A stretch of 45,000 bases of DNA from Cristatella mucedo (taxonomy: Eukaryota > Bryozoa > Phylactolaemata > Cristatellidae), in assembly GCA_009760855.2 (NCBI GenBank), contig WPIO01000143.1:770001-815000 (forward strand), written 5' to 3'. A program made the translations under genes and the position numbers. A model generated the notes under the pieces. It had not been told where the DNA came from and ran no database searches. It saw nothing but the letters and a program-made list of their open reading frames with translations. Below, in pieces: positions 19,005-33,372 of this stretch (position 1 is its first letter; each line of letters begins with the position of its first letter).

Positions 19005-20590
19005 TGCGGTATTGGCCCTGGAAATTGCTGTCAATTGCCATGCATTGTTGACACTTAACCTTCCAAATAGCTTGAAAGTTCTGCAAGTTAACTTTAGGCA
19101 CAAATAAATGTCAAATGCAATGACAATTGGCACTTCGTGCAGCCGATTTATGGTCGATTTTCCACGGATTGCTGTGGATTGCTTCTTTGAGCAGAGCCGT
19201 TGCCGTATTATGCCATGCACTGCCCGAGATTGTAAGAGCGCATTTGCTTAAAATTTTAAGATGGCTTTAATCAGTGTGCTTTGGAATATGCATTCAAAAT
19301 TGGAGCATTGCAAAATCGATTTTGGGGCTTTTTGCATCAGATTACTGTAGATTGTAGTATTGGCCACGACCATTGCAATCGATTGCAGTGCATTACTGCG
19401 GAATGGTTGAGGCAATTGCAGTGAAATTATGCAGGTACACAACAACCAAAGAGTAGAGCAGCGTGCAACTAGAATGAGAGCTTCTATTACACGCGATTCT
19501 AGTCTTATATGCAATGTAAAGTGAGCTTTGCGATGGCGATTTGATGATGATGTGCAGCGGAATAGAGTGGATTACCGTATTTTCCCAGGTCATTTCAGGC
19601 TATTGCCTCGCATTGCCAGAGTGAGCGGATGCATATTCTTTTTATTTTAAGTGGGTGAACACACGACACGGTGCACTTTAATATGCAATAAAATTTGGAG
19701 CTCGGCGCAAGCTATTTCGAGTCGTTTTGCAGTGGATGCTGTGGATTGGAGTGGAATGTGGTATTGGCCAGGGCTATAGTAGCCGATTGCAGTGCATTGC
19801 ACGAGAATGGCCGTACCAATGCAATTGAAATTGTATGAGTGCAATTTTCGCAGAGTGTACCGTCATATGCAATCCCAAATTGAGTTTTTAGAACAGGATT
19901 TTTTTCGTTTCGCTGTAGATTATGCAATGAATTTCTGTGGATTTCGTTGGATTGCAGTATTGGCCCGGGCCGCTGCAATCTTGATTAAATGGACGTCGTG
20001 AGAATGCGTGAGTTAAATCGCGCGACATTTTCTGGATACATTTTGCACGTAGCTTAGTTTAATATAGTAAAATGTTTGGTGCCTTGCGGAGCTGATTTGG
20101 GGTGAATTTGTGGTGGATTTGAAGGGAATTGACGTGGATTTCGGTGGATAGCAGTATCGGCCCAGGCCGCTGCAATCTTGATTCGGTGGACGTCGTGAGA
20201 ACGCGTGACATTTTCTGGATACATCATACATGCAGCTAAGTTTGATAATGTAAACTTCTTGGAGCTTTGCATAGCTGATTTGGGGTGGTAATTTAGTAAC
20301 GGATTTGAAGGGAATTGACGTGGATTCCGGTGGATTGCAGTACAGGCTTCCGGTGATGAAGTTCATTCGTTAAAGTGCGCGTGCATTGAGTGACTTGAAA
20401 TTTAGTCGATAAATAAAATAAATTTAATAAATAAATAATATAAATAATAAAATAAATAAAATCGAACGTGTACTACAATATCCGCCCAAAATCTGAGCTC
20501 GGCAATGCCAACGTCCGGTCAATTTTAGCCTAATTAGAGTGGATTGCGACTGACTCAGTTGGATTGCAGTAATTTGTCGAACCCGGAAAT
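19005..20590 (-). repeat. Right arm of the large inverted repeat
   Basis: This is the reverse complement of 14265-15957, including sub-repeat order and the outer end (ATTGCAGTAATTTGTCGAAC). The segment about 20166-20370 is an extra copy of the unit at about 19960-20165, so the right arm carries one additional unit. A short AT-rich microsatellite (AAATAAATAAATT-like) at 20408-20460 is present only on this side. Confidence 0.85.
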
Positions 20591-20852
20591 AATTTCTTGC
20601 ACACACACAAGGACTGATCGAGCGGGTGCACTTGGCGTTGGAGAATTTGTGGGGGTGCCCGAATACATAGGCCTACAGTTCATATGTACAGTAATTTTAA
20701 TTTCGATTGTAATACATCCGTGTGTAATTGAGCAAGACAACAGATCGAGCGCTGTATCATTTCCACATTCTCGATCAAATTTCTAATGAATGTATTTAAA
20801 AAATTTGCTGCAACGTGAAGCCACAAATGCAAAGTGGCAAGTGACGACTGTA
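20591..20852. other. No recognisable gene
   Basis: Short open frames only. Confidence 0.4.
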
Positions 20853-20920
20853 TACACACACACACACACGCGCACACAAACACACACACACACACACATA
20901 TATATAAATATATATATATA
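20853..20920 (+). repeat. (CA)n followed by (TA)n microsatellite
   Basis: CA repeats with a CGCG interruption pass into TATATA. They directly abut the tail of a reverse-oriented SINE-1. Confidence 0.93.
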
Positions 20921-20921
20921 A

Positions 20922-21056
20922 TTCATTTATATAGCGCCCAAGAGAACTTAATCTCTATTCAGGCGCACCACATATGCCTCGGCGCTCGAGCCCATGACCT
21001 CAGCCAGACCTTGGTCGGGGCGAGCACCTTAACCACTAGACCAAACCAGCTCGGCA
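20922..21056 (-). mobile_element. tRNA-derived SINE-1, full length, reverse orientation
   Basis: Reverse complement of the SINE-1 consensus: head (CCGAGCTGGTTTGGTCTAG), A box, B box (GGGCTCGAGC), and tail (AGGCGCCTGAATAGAGATTA-like). This is one of the cleanest copies in the window. Confidence 0.85.
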
Positions 21057-21850
21057 TATATGTACGCACGCATATATTTATATACGTTTAATTTCTCCCT
21101 GTTTATTAGTTTCTGTCTAGTAAAACTTCACTGACTTTTCTGTCGATATCATACTGCGCTTAAGCTGTTTGGATCCTTCCGTCGGAAGTAGCTGGCTGTA
21201 GCGAAGCTTGTTGCTGGCGGCGGACGGCCAGGGATCAACTTACGAGACAGATGAGAGACCACGTGACCTACGCGTGCACTACTGTCGCTAATGACCGTTT
21301 AGGCGCCTGGTGAGAATTTTCGCACTCGGATTCGACTGCGTGCAGAGAGAATGTTTCATATAAACCGCAAATGACAACCAGAGCCGCTTTTTGGAACGAC
21401 CCAGCAGCGGCACCGCTCGCACCGCTCTGCTCGTCACTTTGTCGGTGAAAATGTGCGGAAACCTTATGCCTGCATCCGACAGGGGTCAAAAGGTCAAAAG
21501 GCCAAAAGGCGCATCCAATCATTGCGCTACACGACGCACCAACGACGCCGCAGCGACAGTGCGGCCAAGAATTACTTGGAACCGATCGGCTAGTTGGTCA
21601 GGCTAGCACTTGCACCCAGTAGCTGACCGGTTAGCTGCATTTCTGCTTAGCGCCATGCAGACAATTTATTGGACTTTAAATGCTTCTCACTTTCTCACAG
21701 ACAGCCCTAGCTGTCCGGACTACATGCCGAATCATAAGAGCTCATCTAAAGACGGACAGGACTCACAAGGATTAGGGCCCATTAGATCTCGTTTTGATGT
21801 TGATATAGACCTCACTTCGTGTGTTCGCCGACGACGGTTTTGACTACAGC
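21057..21850. other. No recognisable gene
   Basis: No motif was seen in open frames at 21391-21606 or 21610-21843. The segment holds an AGGTCA-like direct-repeat array at 21483-21504. Confidence 0.4.
21483..21504 (+). promoter_or_regulatory. Three AGGTCA-type half-sites spaced by two bases (DR2-like)
   Basis: GGGTCA, AGGTCA and AGGCCA follow one another, each separated by AA. Nuclear hormone receptors bind such direct repeats. A similar DR2 occurs at 26628-26641. Function is inferred from the motif only. Confidence 0.3.
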
Positions 21851-22285
21851 TAATAAAAATAATAGTAATACATGGTTATAGCTTACTCAGAGAACTGAAT
21901 CTCTTTCTAGGCACTTTACATATGCTGCAAAGGAAGCATGGTCAAATGTTTAGTGGTAGCATGCTCAATTACATCAAGAATAACACTAAGGTGACATGCA
22001 CAGGGTCAGCATGCACATATGGTTAGAGTTAGCATGCAGAGTTTCAGCGTGAATAAGCGTACTAATAAGCATGAGTCGTGTGAACCCACTAAATGCTGTG
22101 ATAGATAAATGAGCTTGTAGCTTTTTTAAATGTCGACAGGTCAGGGGATGTGGCGACGCCAGTCGGAAGTGAGTTCCGGCTTTGGGAGCATACGAGCTAA
22201 AGACACGGTCTCCAAAGGATGTGAGATTCATACGAGGTGTAGGTAAATGATTAGATTCTGAGAACTAGGTGGTACGAAGCTTAGT
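21851..22285 (-). mobile_element. LINE family B, ORF C-terminus, 3' UTR and tail
   Basis: The minus strand reads MNLTSFGDRVFSSYAPKAG, then LTCRHLKKLQAHLSITAFSG, the C-terminus of an L2/CR1-type ORF2 (compare FGDRAFS-APKLWNSLP and FKKLKTHLF). It is followed by the family B 3' UTR and the tail ending at (ATT)n near 21851. Confidence 0.82.
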
Positions 22286-22390
22286 GTGATCCGGCTGAGA
22301 ATGGCAATAATGACAACAACAATTGTAGTAAGACATTTTATAAATAATAAACATTTCAAACATAATAAACATTTTCTTTCGCAGCACCCA

Positions 22391-22416
22391 GAGAGAGAGA
22401 GAGAGAGAGAGAGAGA
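22391..22416 (+). repeat. Short (GA)n microsatellite
   Basis: Thirteen GA units. Confidence 0.9.
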
Positions 22417-24988
<2,572 letters not shown>

Positions 24989-25352
24989 TTTTCTCGAGGA
25001 TTTCGGCTTGAGCCGCTCCGCCGGTCGAGCGGCCGCTATCTCGCCGTCTCTGCTGCGGCCGCCGCCACCGCCACTGCTCTGCCATTCTGTGCCCACCATC
25101 CATCGTGTGGCTTAAAAAAGAAGAAAAGCTACGCTTTAAATTTCCGCAGCCGCCTACTTGCTTGGCCACGATGGTCGCTGTGTGTTTGATGTTTGCCTAA
25201 ATGCTAGTGCTTGTTTTACAGCAATCTCGCAAGAACGTCGGCTGCAATCGAAGCATGTGCAGCCACTGGCGGCGGCGAGAGGGCGTCCGTCTGTCCGTCC
25301 ATCGGCTCGCTCGTTCGCCGTCTCGCGCCTCGCATCCGGGCAGATGGGGAAT

Positions 25353-25354
<2 letters not shown>
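24989..25354. other. No recognisable gene between two microsatellites
   Basis: Mixed GC-rich sequence with no motif. Confidence 0.4.

Positions 25355-25437
<83 letters not shown>
25355..25437 (+). repeat. (CT)n microsatellite ending in CAG
   Basis: A pure CT run of about 80 bp is directly followed by CCAG, which together look like an extended polypyrimidine tract and 3' splice site. See the finding on the possible exon behind it. Confidence 0.96.
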
Positions 25438-25439
<2 letters not shown>

Positions 25440-25509
25440 GTGGTCCGCTGAGCGCCGCTCGACACTGTGGAATGGCGCGCGAGGAGAGTGAACACAGCGA
25501 GAGAAAGGT

Positions 25510-25970
25510 AACCGCGGAACAAGAAATCCAGGCGGCGATCTCGCTGAGGCCGTGGTGGATGCGCTCGCTGAGGCCGAGCTGCATTTTGATGACTCGCATT
25601 TACGTCGTCTGAGCAATTCTGCAGCAGCGTTTAGCGCTAGCTGCCGTCTGCAGTCCACCGCAGCTCGCTCCGGCGGCATCTTTGATTGGAAGTCCAATAA
25701 GTGAGGAGACCGAGTGAGAGTCTTGAAGCGAACCCGGTCTACTGTTGAATTCTTAACGAATGGTCTAGAAATTGTTATCTCAAAGGATGCGGAACAGACG
25801 CGACTTGAAAAAGACAAGGCAGCCATATTGAATCTGCTGGTTCCGTAGGGCTGCAGGAAATCTATGGATCGCACAAAAAATCCACGACGGATTCGGGGGT
25901 CAAGAGAGTAAGAAGTTGCTGTCAACTCCGTTGATTGGGGAGATGACCACCTAGATGAGCTCGCGTAAGG
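25510..25970. other. No recognisable gene
   Basis: Open frames have no motif. Confidence 0.4.
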
Positions 25971-26238
25971 ATAATAGTAATAATAATACATTCGATTAAG
26001 CGGCCTCTGAGAAATCAATCTCTTTCTAGGTGCTATACGATTGCTGCAAAGAAAGGCCGATCGAATGGTTAGTATTAGAATTGTCAATAAACTGCAAGAA
26101 TAACATTATTGGTTAGTGGCAGCATGCACAGTGTCAGCACGCATAAGCACACAAGGTTTGAATCGCAGGGAATAACTAAATGCTGTCCTGAATAGATGCC
26201 TTTTTATAGTTTCTTTTTAAATGTGGTCAAGTCAGGCA
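25971..26238 (-). mobile_element. LINE family B 3' end, reverse orientation
   Basis: It carries the (ATT)n end at 25971-25990, the reversed AGCACCTAGAAAGAGATTGA tail and the 3' UTR with reversed CGTGCTGACACTGTGCATGC. The tail stem has decayed. Confidence 0.78.
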
Positions 26239-27900
26239 GACAGCGCCGCTTCGGAGGAGCTTCAAAGGCGCCGCTTTCTGACGAAGCACGTCCTCGTTTC
26301 CTTTGCCCGCGGCCGACGTGGCACGCGGTGGCGGCGGCACGCCGAGGCGAGGCGCTCTATTACGACGGGCTACAGCGGCCATAGCGAACCGCGTTCTCTG
26401 CAAGACTGAAGAGCATCGTATCGAGCATCGTCGAGCCCGAGTAGACGCGAGCGTGCCGAGCAAGTGCCGACGCCACCGCGTGCAGCACGTGCGAATCTAG
26501 TTAGGCCGCCTCGTCGAGCAATCTGCCGCGGCCGTAGACGGTGAGTCATGCAGCCTTCACCCACGATCTCCACGATCTCTTTACCCAGCTGACGGAAGCA
26601 AAAGGTCAAAGCTGACATCTCGCCAAAAGGTCAAAAGGTCAAAGCTGACATCGTTGTCGATCCGCAGTTAAACAAGATGTCAGGGTGAGACGGTATCTTT
26701 CTAGAAGCCGAACGGGACAGAGAAAAAGCAGCTGAGGAGGAAGCAGCCACTTCCTGTACAGCACTTTTTCGTAGCTTTCTAGGAAGCCAATGAACGGCTA
26801 AAACTACGAGATACTTGGCGGCTCCTGTGTGGCCAGAACTTTGCAGTACAGCTGAAGAAATTTAGAACGCCTACTCATTCCTGAACACTTTTGATCGGCC
26901 ATTTTTTTCTTTCAAATTCTTTCAAATTCAAAATAAATATGCTTTAATGCTAATTCCCTCGCTATTCAGTCCGACCAGATTCGAACACCAGGACCAGAAT
27001 TTTTCAGTTTTCTCATCGGAACTTAATGAGAGCCATAAAAGTCAATGTCCTGGTCACAAAAGCAAAGTTATTCGGGAATAAAGACCATTCGCTATACTTC
27101 TGAGGCATATCAAGAAACTATGAAGTAACACTTACTAGCAGATGACTTAGTTGTGCTTCGTGGCGTTATTATACAAATCATTACTATTAACCTCTCTGCT
27201 AGCCGCCGTAAGGAGTTTACTTTCTTTACCGATCTATATTTCTGACGGTCAGCTGCAGGCGCCAACTCTAGCATGGAGCTGGACACTGGGCTGTATTCCG
27301 AGTTTGAGTACTGTTTTTTAATCAATCAATGTAATTGCTAGTATTGACAACGCTCCAATTTTCATATTGCTACAATAGAAATGACTATCTTCATCGAAAC
27401 TTTACATATTAGATTGTGGGTTTTCACACTAAGGCTCGAGTTATTGAAAATATGCGAAATATTATAAAGATTTATTTCAAAATGGCCGCTTTAGGGCAGG
27501 AGTAGACAGGTGAAATGAACGCTGGAGCAGTTCGTGCAGAATCTAGAAGACTGCACGAGCCTTGCGCATTGTGTAAAAAACTGGGTAATCCTTTCTGCTT
27601 CGGTGCGGAAGAGCCAAAGACCGCTGACGTTCGCTAGGGGTGACATTGCCTCGCCACACGAAGCAGGAAGCTCGAGCGGTCACATCACGCTTACAGTTTT
27701 TCAATGCAAAAAGTGAAGAGTCGCGTCTTACACAATACAAAATGACAGTTGGCGAAGGTAACAGAGATTGGACAACCAAGCTTGGCTGGCGGGCGGCGGC
27801 AGCGGCTGTGGCGGGGACGCGGCACTATCACCGGGCGGCAAAACATTGCCATAAGGTCGGCTGGTAAAAAAGACTGCTTCTTTTTCCAGAAGCAAACACT
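26239..27900. other. No assigned gene; CpG-rich at 26.24-26.55 kb
   Basis: The CpG-rich patch ends in a good donor-like site (GACG|GTGAGT at 26540), so a non-coding first exon is possible. It would be on the same strand as the IGFBP-domain gene 4 kb downstream, but no link can be shown. The rest, 26.7-27.9 kb, shows nothing. Confidence 0.35.
26603..26641 (+). promoter_or_regulatory. Three AGGTCA half-sites including one DR2
   Basis: AGGTCA occurs at 26603, 26628 and 26636; the last two are separated by AA. The surrounding AAAGGTCAAAGCTGACATC text is duplicated (26601 and 26634). This resembles the array at 21.48 kb. Function is inferred from motif only. Confidence 0.3.
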
Positions 27901-29826
<1,926 letters not shown>

Positions 29827-30031
29827 CTTCCCGACAGGATTTCCCTCGACGGTTCCCACGACGCGGCCGGTTTCGCCGTCGCTCGTCAGCTCGTAGACGC
29901 CATCGCTTTTGCGGCCGTCTGGCGTTCAGTAGTGTGTGACTGGCCAGGGTCTCTCTGACTAGCAAGACAAGCATAGGCATCGCAAGCATCGAAGGAGGGA
30001 TCGCGAACTCACTGCACGCAAATCAGAGCTC

Positions 30032-30065
30032 GCGCTGCCTCAGAGCTCGCGCTCTGAGGCAGCGC
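30032..30065. repeat. Perfect 15-bp inverted repeat, 4-nt loop
   Basis: GCGCTGCCTCAGAGC at 30032-30046 is mirrored by GCTCTGAGGCAGCGC at 30051-30065. Part of the arm (GCTCTGAGGCAGC) is repeated once more at 30067-30079. It lies about 500 bp upstream of the IGFBP-domain gene's start codon. Confidence 0.85.
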
Positions 30066-30310
30066 GCTCTGAGGCAGCTCGAGCCGTCAGCTGGCGCCGT
30101 AAGATCCGCTGCCGGGGCGCATCCAGAGGTCGCATCGACTCACTGTCCACAGGGCAAATCAGCCGCGAGCGAGTGCAGGTGCTCCCCCCCCCTTTTTGAG
30201 AGCCGCCGGTCCCGCCTTCCGGCAGCGAGGGCGGGCACCGAGCAGCTGTGACGTCGTTCGTCGCCGACCCACCTGCCACCCCCTCCCGTTTGAGTGGACC
30301 TCGCCTCCGT

Positions 30311-30316
30311 TATATA
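30311..30316 (+). promoter_or_regulatory. Candidate TATA box of the IGFBP-domain gene
   Basis: TATATA in a GC-rich setting (CCGTTATATACCGGAG) lies about 243 bp upstream of the ATG at 30559. Usual spacing would put the transcription start near 30340-30347 and give a 5' UTR of about 215 nt. It stands out because the surroundings are strongly GC-rich. Confidence 0.4.
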
Positions 30317-30558
30317 CCGGAGCCGGCTCTCCAGCCGAGATGATCGCCGCCTGACGTGCGCCGAGCCGAGTTCGTCGCACAGCGCTGTCCGTCCGTCCAG
30401 CGGCTCCGAATCCTAGCTACGGTCCAGGTCCGGGGCGCCACCGCCGAGATCGTTTCGCAGCCAGCGCTGCTCCGACCGCCGCCGTCTCGTTCGACGAGGC
30501 CGCAGACGAAATTTTCTCGAGTCGCTCACTTCGGAAGCAGGAGTTTCGAGCTGGCAGC

Positions 30559-31105
30559 ATGACCGCCGCCGCCGCCGCATCCGCCGAGGCTCATCGCCGT
30601 CTTCGTCGTCAATCGCCGCCGCCTCCGCTGGGTGTCTTCGTGCAGCTCTCGAGTTTTCCGGTTCTCGTCGCCTGCTGCTGCCTGCTGGCCGTCGCAGCCG
30701 CCGCCGGCCGCGGCTCGGCGGCGCAGAAGGCGCCGCCGCCGTCGCAGCTGCTGCCGGCGTCTGCCGACGGCGGCGGCGCCACGGCGGCTGCGCCAACGCC
30801 GCCGCGGCAGCAGGTCGTCAAGTGCCCGCCGTGCGAGCAGATGCACTGCGTGCCGCGAAAGCCGAGCAAGCTGCGCTGCCGCGGCGGCGTCACGACCGGC
30901 ATCTGCGGCTGCTGTCCCGAGTGCGCTCGCGTGGACGGCGAGGCGTGCGGCGGCGAGTGGAACTACTTGGGCAAGTGCGACGCCGGCCTGTACTGCGAGC
31001 CGCAGCAGGCGAGCGTCCACTCGGCGCTGCTGCTCGCACCTCGGCCGCCGCCGCGAGACCCGGCGCCTCCGACCGTCGGCCTGCCAGCCGGACGCTGCAA
31101 GAAAG
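30559..31105 (+). CDS. Secreted IGFBP-domain Cys-rich protein, exon 1 (signal region and IGFBP-type domain)
   Basis: The gene is a complete four-exon model of 954 coding nt (317 residues): 30559-31105, 31659-31809, 35281-35479 and 37265-37321. Exon 1 starts at ATG in a fair context (GCAGCATGACC). Residues about 25-49 form a hydrophobic signal-like core (VLVACCCLLAVAAAA). A low-complexity Ala/Pro/Gly stretch follows. Residues about 89-180 form an IGFBP N-terminal-type domain with the hallmark GICGCCPECARVDGEACGG at 114-132 and a closing LPAGRC. Such domains bind insulin-like or TGF-beta-type ligands in IGFBPs and in CRIM1/crimpy-like proteins; which applies here is unknown. The donor AAAG|GTGAGC after 31105 is phase 1. 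Reading on in the same frame gives Arg-rich text, so the longer open frame is intron read-through. The C-terminal half does not look like classical CRIM1 VWC repeats, so orthology is left open. Confidence 0.85.
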
Positions 31106-31658
31106 GTGAGCGCTTCGTCTGCCGCCGCCGCCGCCGCCAGCGGCGCTCTCGTCGGCTGCAGTGGCTGGCCGGAGCGGGCGGGCGGCGCTCCGCTCCGGCG
31201 CCTCCTCCCGAGCCAGACAGAGGCCCGTGCGCGCGTATCGAGCGTATGCGCCGGCCGATGCGCCACCGCCGCGACGTTCATGCGTTGCAGCAACCCGGTC
31301 TGCCTGTCCGCGGTCTGCCCGCGACGCCGCGTTCGCGACGTGACGACTAGATAGAAACCTTCAAGCTGGTAGAGCGGGGTGGGGTGAGAGAAGGACAGTG
31401 AGAGACGAGAAGCCCGATTCTAGGCTCTATAGGACGCCGGACACTGGCAGCGTGGCGGTGCAGCTCGGAGGCGAACGCGCGACACCTGCACGAAGAGTGC
31501 TGCTCTGCGTAGACACCGGATCCCGACCGAGCGCGCTCTCCTTCGTCGCGAGCTCTGTCGGCTGGCGAATCTCCGTTGGTCGGTGCTCAGCACTGTCCCG
31601 GCCGCGTGCGAGGCAGTGGGTGGCCAATGCAGATTTCGCTTTGCGTTTGCCGCTTCAG
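31106..31658 (+). other. Intron 1 of the IGFBP-domain gene (553 bp, phase 1)
   Basis: Donor GTGAGC, acceptor CCGCTTCAG. The GC-rich sequence contains no recognised element. Confidence 0.8.
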
Positions 31659-31809
31659 TTCCGGACCAGATGATGGACGGCGACGCCGGCGGCTTCCTGG
31701 GGTCGCCTCCGAAGGAGAGCAAGCCGCAGCAGCAGACGGTGCAGCCGTGCGAGCCGCGCTGCACGCCGGACTTCTGCGAGAGCAACCCCAAGGCGATCTG
31801 TTCGGCCAT
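31659..31809 (+). CDS. IGFBP-domain protein, exon 2
   Basis: The acceptor CGCTTCAG precedes 31659 and the exon begins at codon position 2, fitting the phase-1 donor of exon 1; the joined codon is GTT (Val183). It encodes a polar linker (PDQMMDGDAGG, SKPQQQ) and the first four cysteines of the C-terminal Cys-rich region (CEPRCTPDFC, then ICSA), residues 183-232. The donor CCAT|GTGAGT after 31809 is phase 2. Without splicing the frame would stop at once in TGA. Confidence 0.8.
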
Positions 31810-31856
31810 GTGAGTTGCCGCCGCCGCTGTTAGGCTCAGACCTCGTGAAAAGAGTA

Positions 31857-31948
31857 GTGAGTGAGAGAGCGAGAGAGGGAGAGAGAGCGAGAGAGAGAGA
31901 GAGAGGGGAGGGAGAGAGAGGGGGGAGGGAGAGAGAGAGAGAGGGGGG

Positions 31949-32000
<52 letters not shown>
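31857..32000 (+). repeat. (GA)n microsatellite with G-run interruptions
   Basis: GA repeats with GGGGAGGG interruptions, within intron 2. The Arg/Glu open frames are artefacts. Confidence 0.95.
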
Positions 32001-32002
<2 letters not shown>

Positions 32003-32222
32003 AGTAGCGAATTGGCGCTGCCGTCCTTTACCAAGCCTTCCGTCTCTCACTGCGGCGTCGTCCTCGGCGGCCGGCTCATTAACTCGAGGGCACAGTGCGT
32101 ACGGCGCGAAGTCAAATTTGTTTCATTAGCCGTATCGTCCATTTTAACCCAGCGACCGAGGTGTGTTATGCCAAGGCGGTCAAGAGAATGGGGACCGTAG
32201 CCAATGGCCGGCCTGGCTCGGA

Positions 32223-32265
32223 GCCGAGGCGGGCGCGGCCGCTCGCCGGCCGCGCCCGCCTCGGC
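32223..32265. repeat. Perfect 19-bp inverted repeat, 5-nt loop
   Basis: GCCGAGGCGGGCGCGGCCG at 32223-32241 is followed by CTCGC and then its exact reverse complement at 32247-32265. All 19 positions can pair and most are G-C. It lies in intron 2 and could form a stable RNA hairpin. Confidence 0.9.
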
Positions 32266-32512
32266 TGTGTTCAAGTAAAACACGGCGTGCACAGCGATGC
32301 TTAGCGGCGTAAAATGCGAGAACAATGAGAGAACCGTCAGTCGCGCACCTGCGTACATATGCTCGCCATAGTACGACCCACCCGCCAGGGCCGGACTAAA
32401 AGTGTTGTTCTAAATCTCCATGGCCTATTGACGCGGGACCTCAGAGCCAGCGGACTAAGCGGTAGAAAAGGCGAGAGCGGCCAGAGCAACTGAGAGTAAA
32501 ACTAGAGAGAAC

Positions 32513-32533
32513 CATAAATAAATAAATAAATAA

Positions 32534-32596
<63 letters not shown>
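32513..32596 (+). repeat. (AAAT)n-(TA)n-(GA)n compound microsatellite
   Basis: Three simple repeats follow one another without a spacer, within intron 2. Confidence 0.95.
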
Positions 32597-32601
<5 letters not shown>

Positions 32602-33004
32602 TACGGAGCAGTCACAGGCGGACAGGAATTCGTAGGCTTAACGAGAGAAGGAGAGACGGACAGGCATAATCGACCGTCTCCCAGTCTTTTTACATCCACC
32701 CTCGCCCCGTGTAATGCCAAGTGGCCCTAGTAACGCTAGTAACTAGCTAGTAACCCTAGTAACCCTAGCCTCAGTCAGTTCGGGGATCTCTGTCAGCCAA
32801 CCACGTCACCGACGCCACACGGGTGCCGAGCTCAGCTCGAGGTGGTCTCCAAACGCCGCGGCCGCCGCCGTAGCACTCGGGAGCAGCTGCGGTATCGTGC
32901 GCCGCCCGGCTAGTGATTCTCGCACGGGCAGCGGCGATCTCAAGTGGCCGAAGCGACTGTGACTCATCGGCGGCGGCTGCGACGACGGCCGCCGCCAGGC
33001 CAGG
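32597..33004. other. Intron sequence without recognised element
   Basis: It includes a short imperfect repeat of CTAGTAACCCTAG-type text at about 32728-32770. Otherwise nothing was seen. Confidence 0.45.
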
Positions 33005-33372
33005 TCGGACAGTGTTCTCTTACAGGAGTGTCCACTTACAGGCTCTCAGCGCCAGCTGCTGCAAGACCGCGGCTACCGGCCAGCACTCTGCAGCAGCTGT
33101 CGCCCTCAAATGCGATCACGTGACCTGCTCGGAGCCAGGATGGGACCGTCGTGCGGGGCTCAGGGGTCGGGCGACGGTCGCTCGGCGGTCGGGCAGTGTT
33201 CTCTTACAGGAGCGTCCACTTACAGGCTCTCAGCGCCAGCTGCTGCAAGACCGCGGCTAGCGGCCAGCACTCTGCAGCAGCTGTCGCCCTCAAGTGCAAT
33301 CACGTGACCTGCCCGGCGCCAGGATGGGACCGTCGTGCGGGGCTCAGTGGTCGGGCGATGGTCGCACGGCGG
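33005..33372 (+). repeat. 184-bp tandem duplication
   Basis: Copy 1 is 33005-33188 and copy 2 33189-33372. Both start TCGG-CAGTGTTCTCTTACAG and share almost all bases, including TCAGCGCCAGCTGCTGCAAG and the GACGGTC-like ends. The period is not a multiple of three, so the two copies cannot encode the same protein in one frame. It lies in intron 2. Confidence 0.9.

Noticed and set aside
25197-26087. 296-codon minus-strand open frame
   Set aside because: It crosses a (CT)n tract and a LINE B tail and shows no domain; composition artefact.
30559-31350. A 263-residue single-exon IGFBP-domain protein
   Set aside because: It reads past a good GTGAGC donor into Arg-rich, domain-free text; splicing to 31659 keeps the frame and continues the cysteine-rich protein.
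32728-32770. Interstitial telomere-like repeat (CTAGTAACCCTAG text)
   Set aside because: The period is irregular and the unit does not match TTAGG or TTAGGG repeats.
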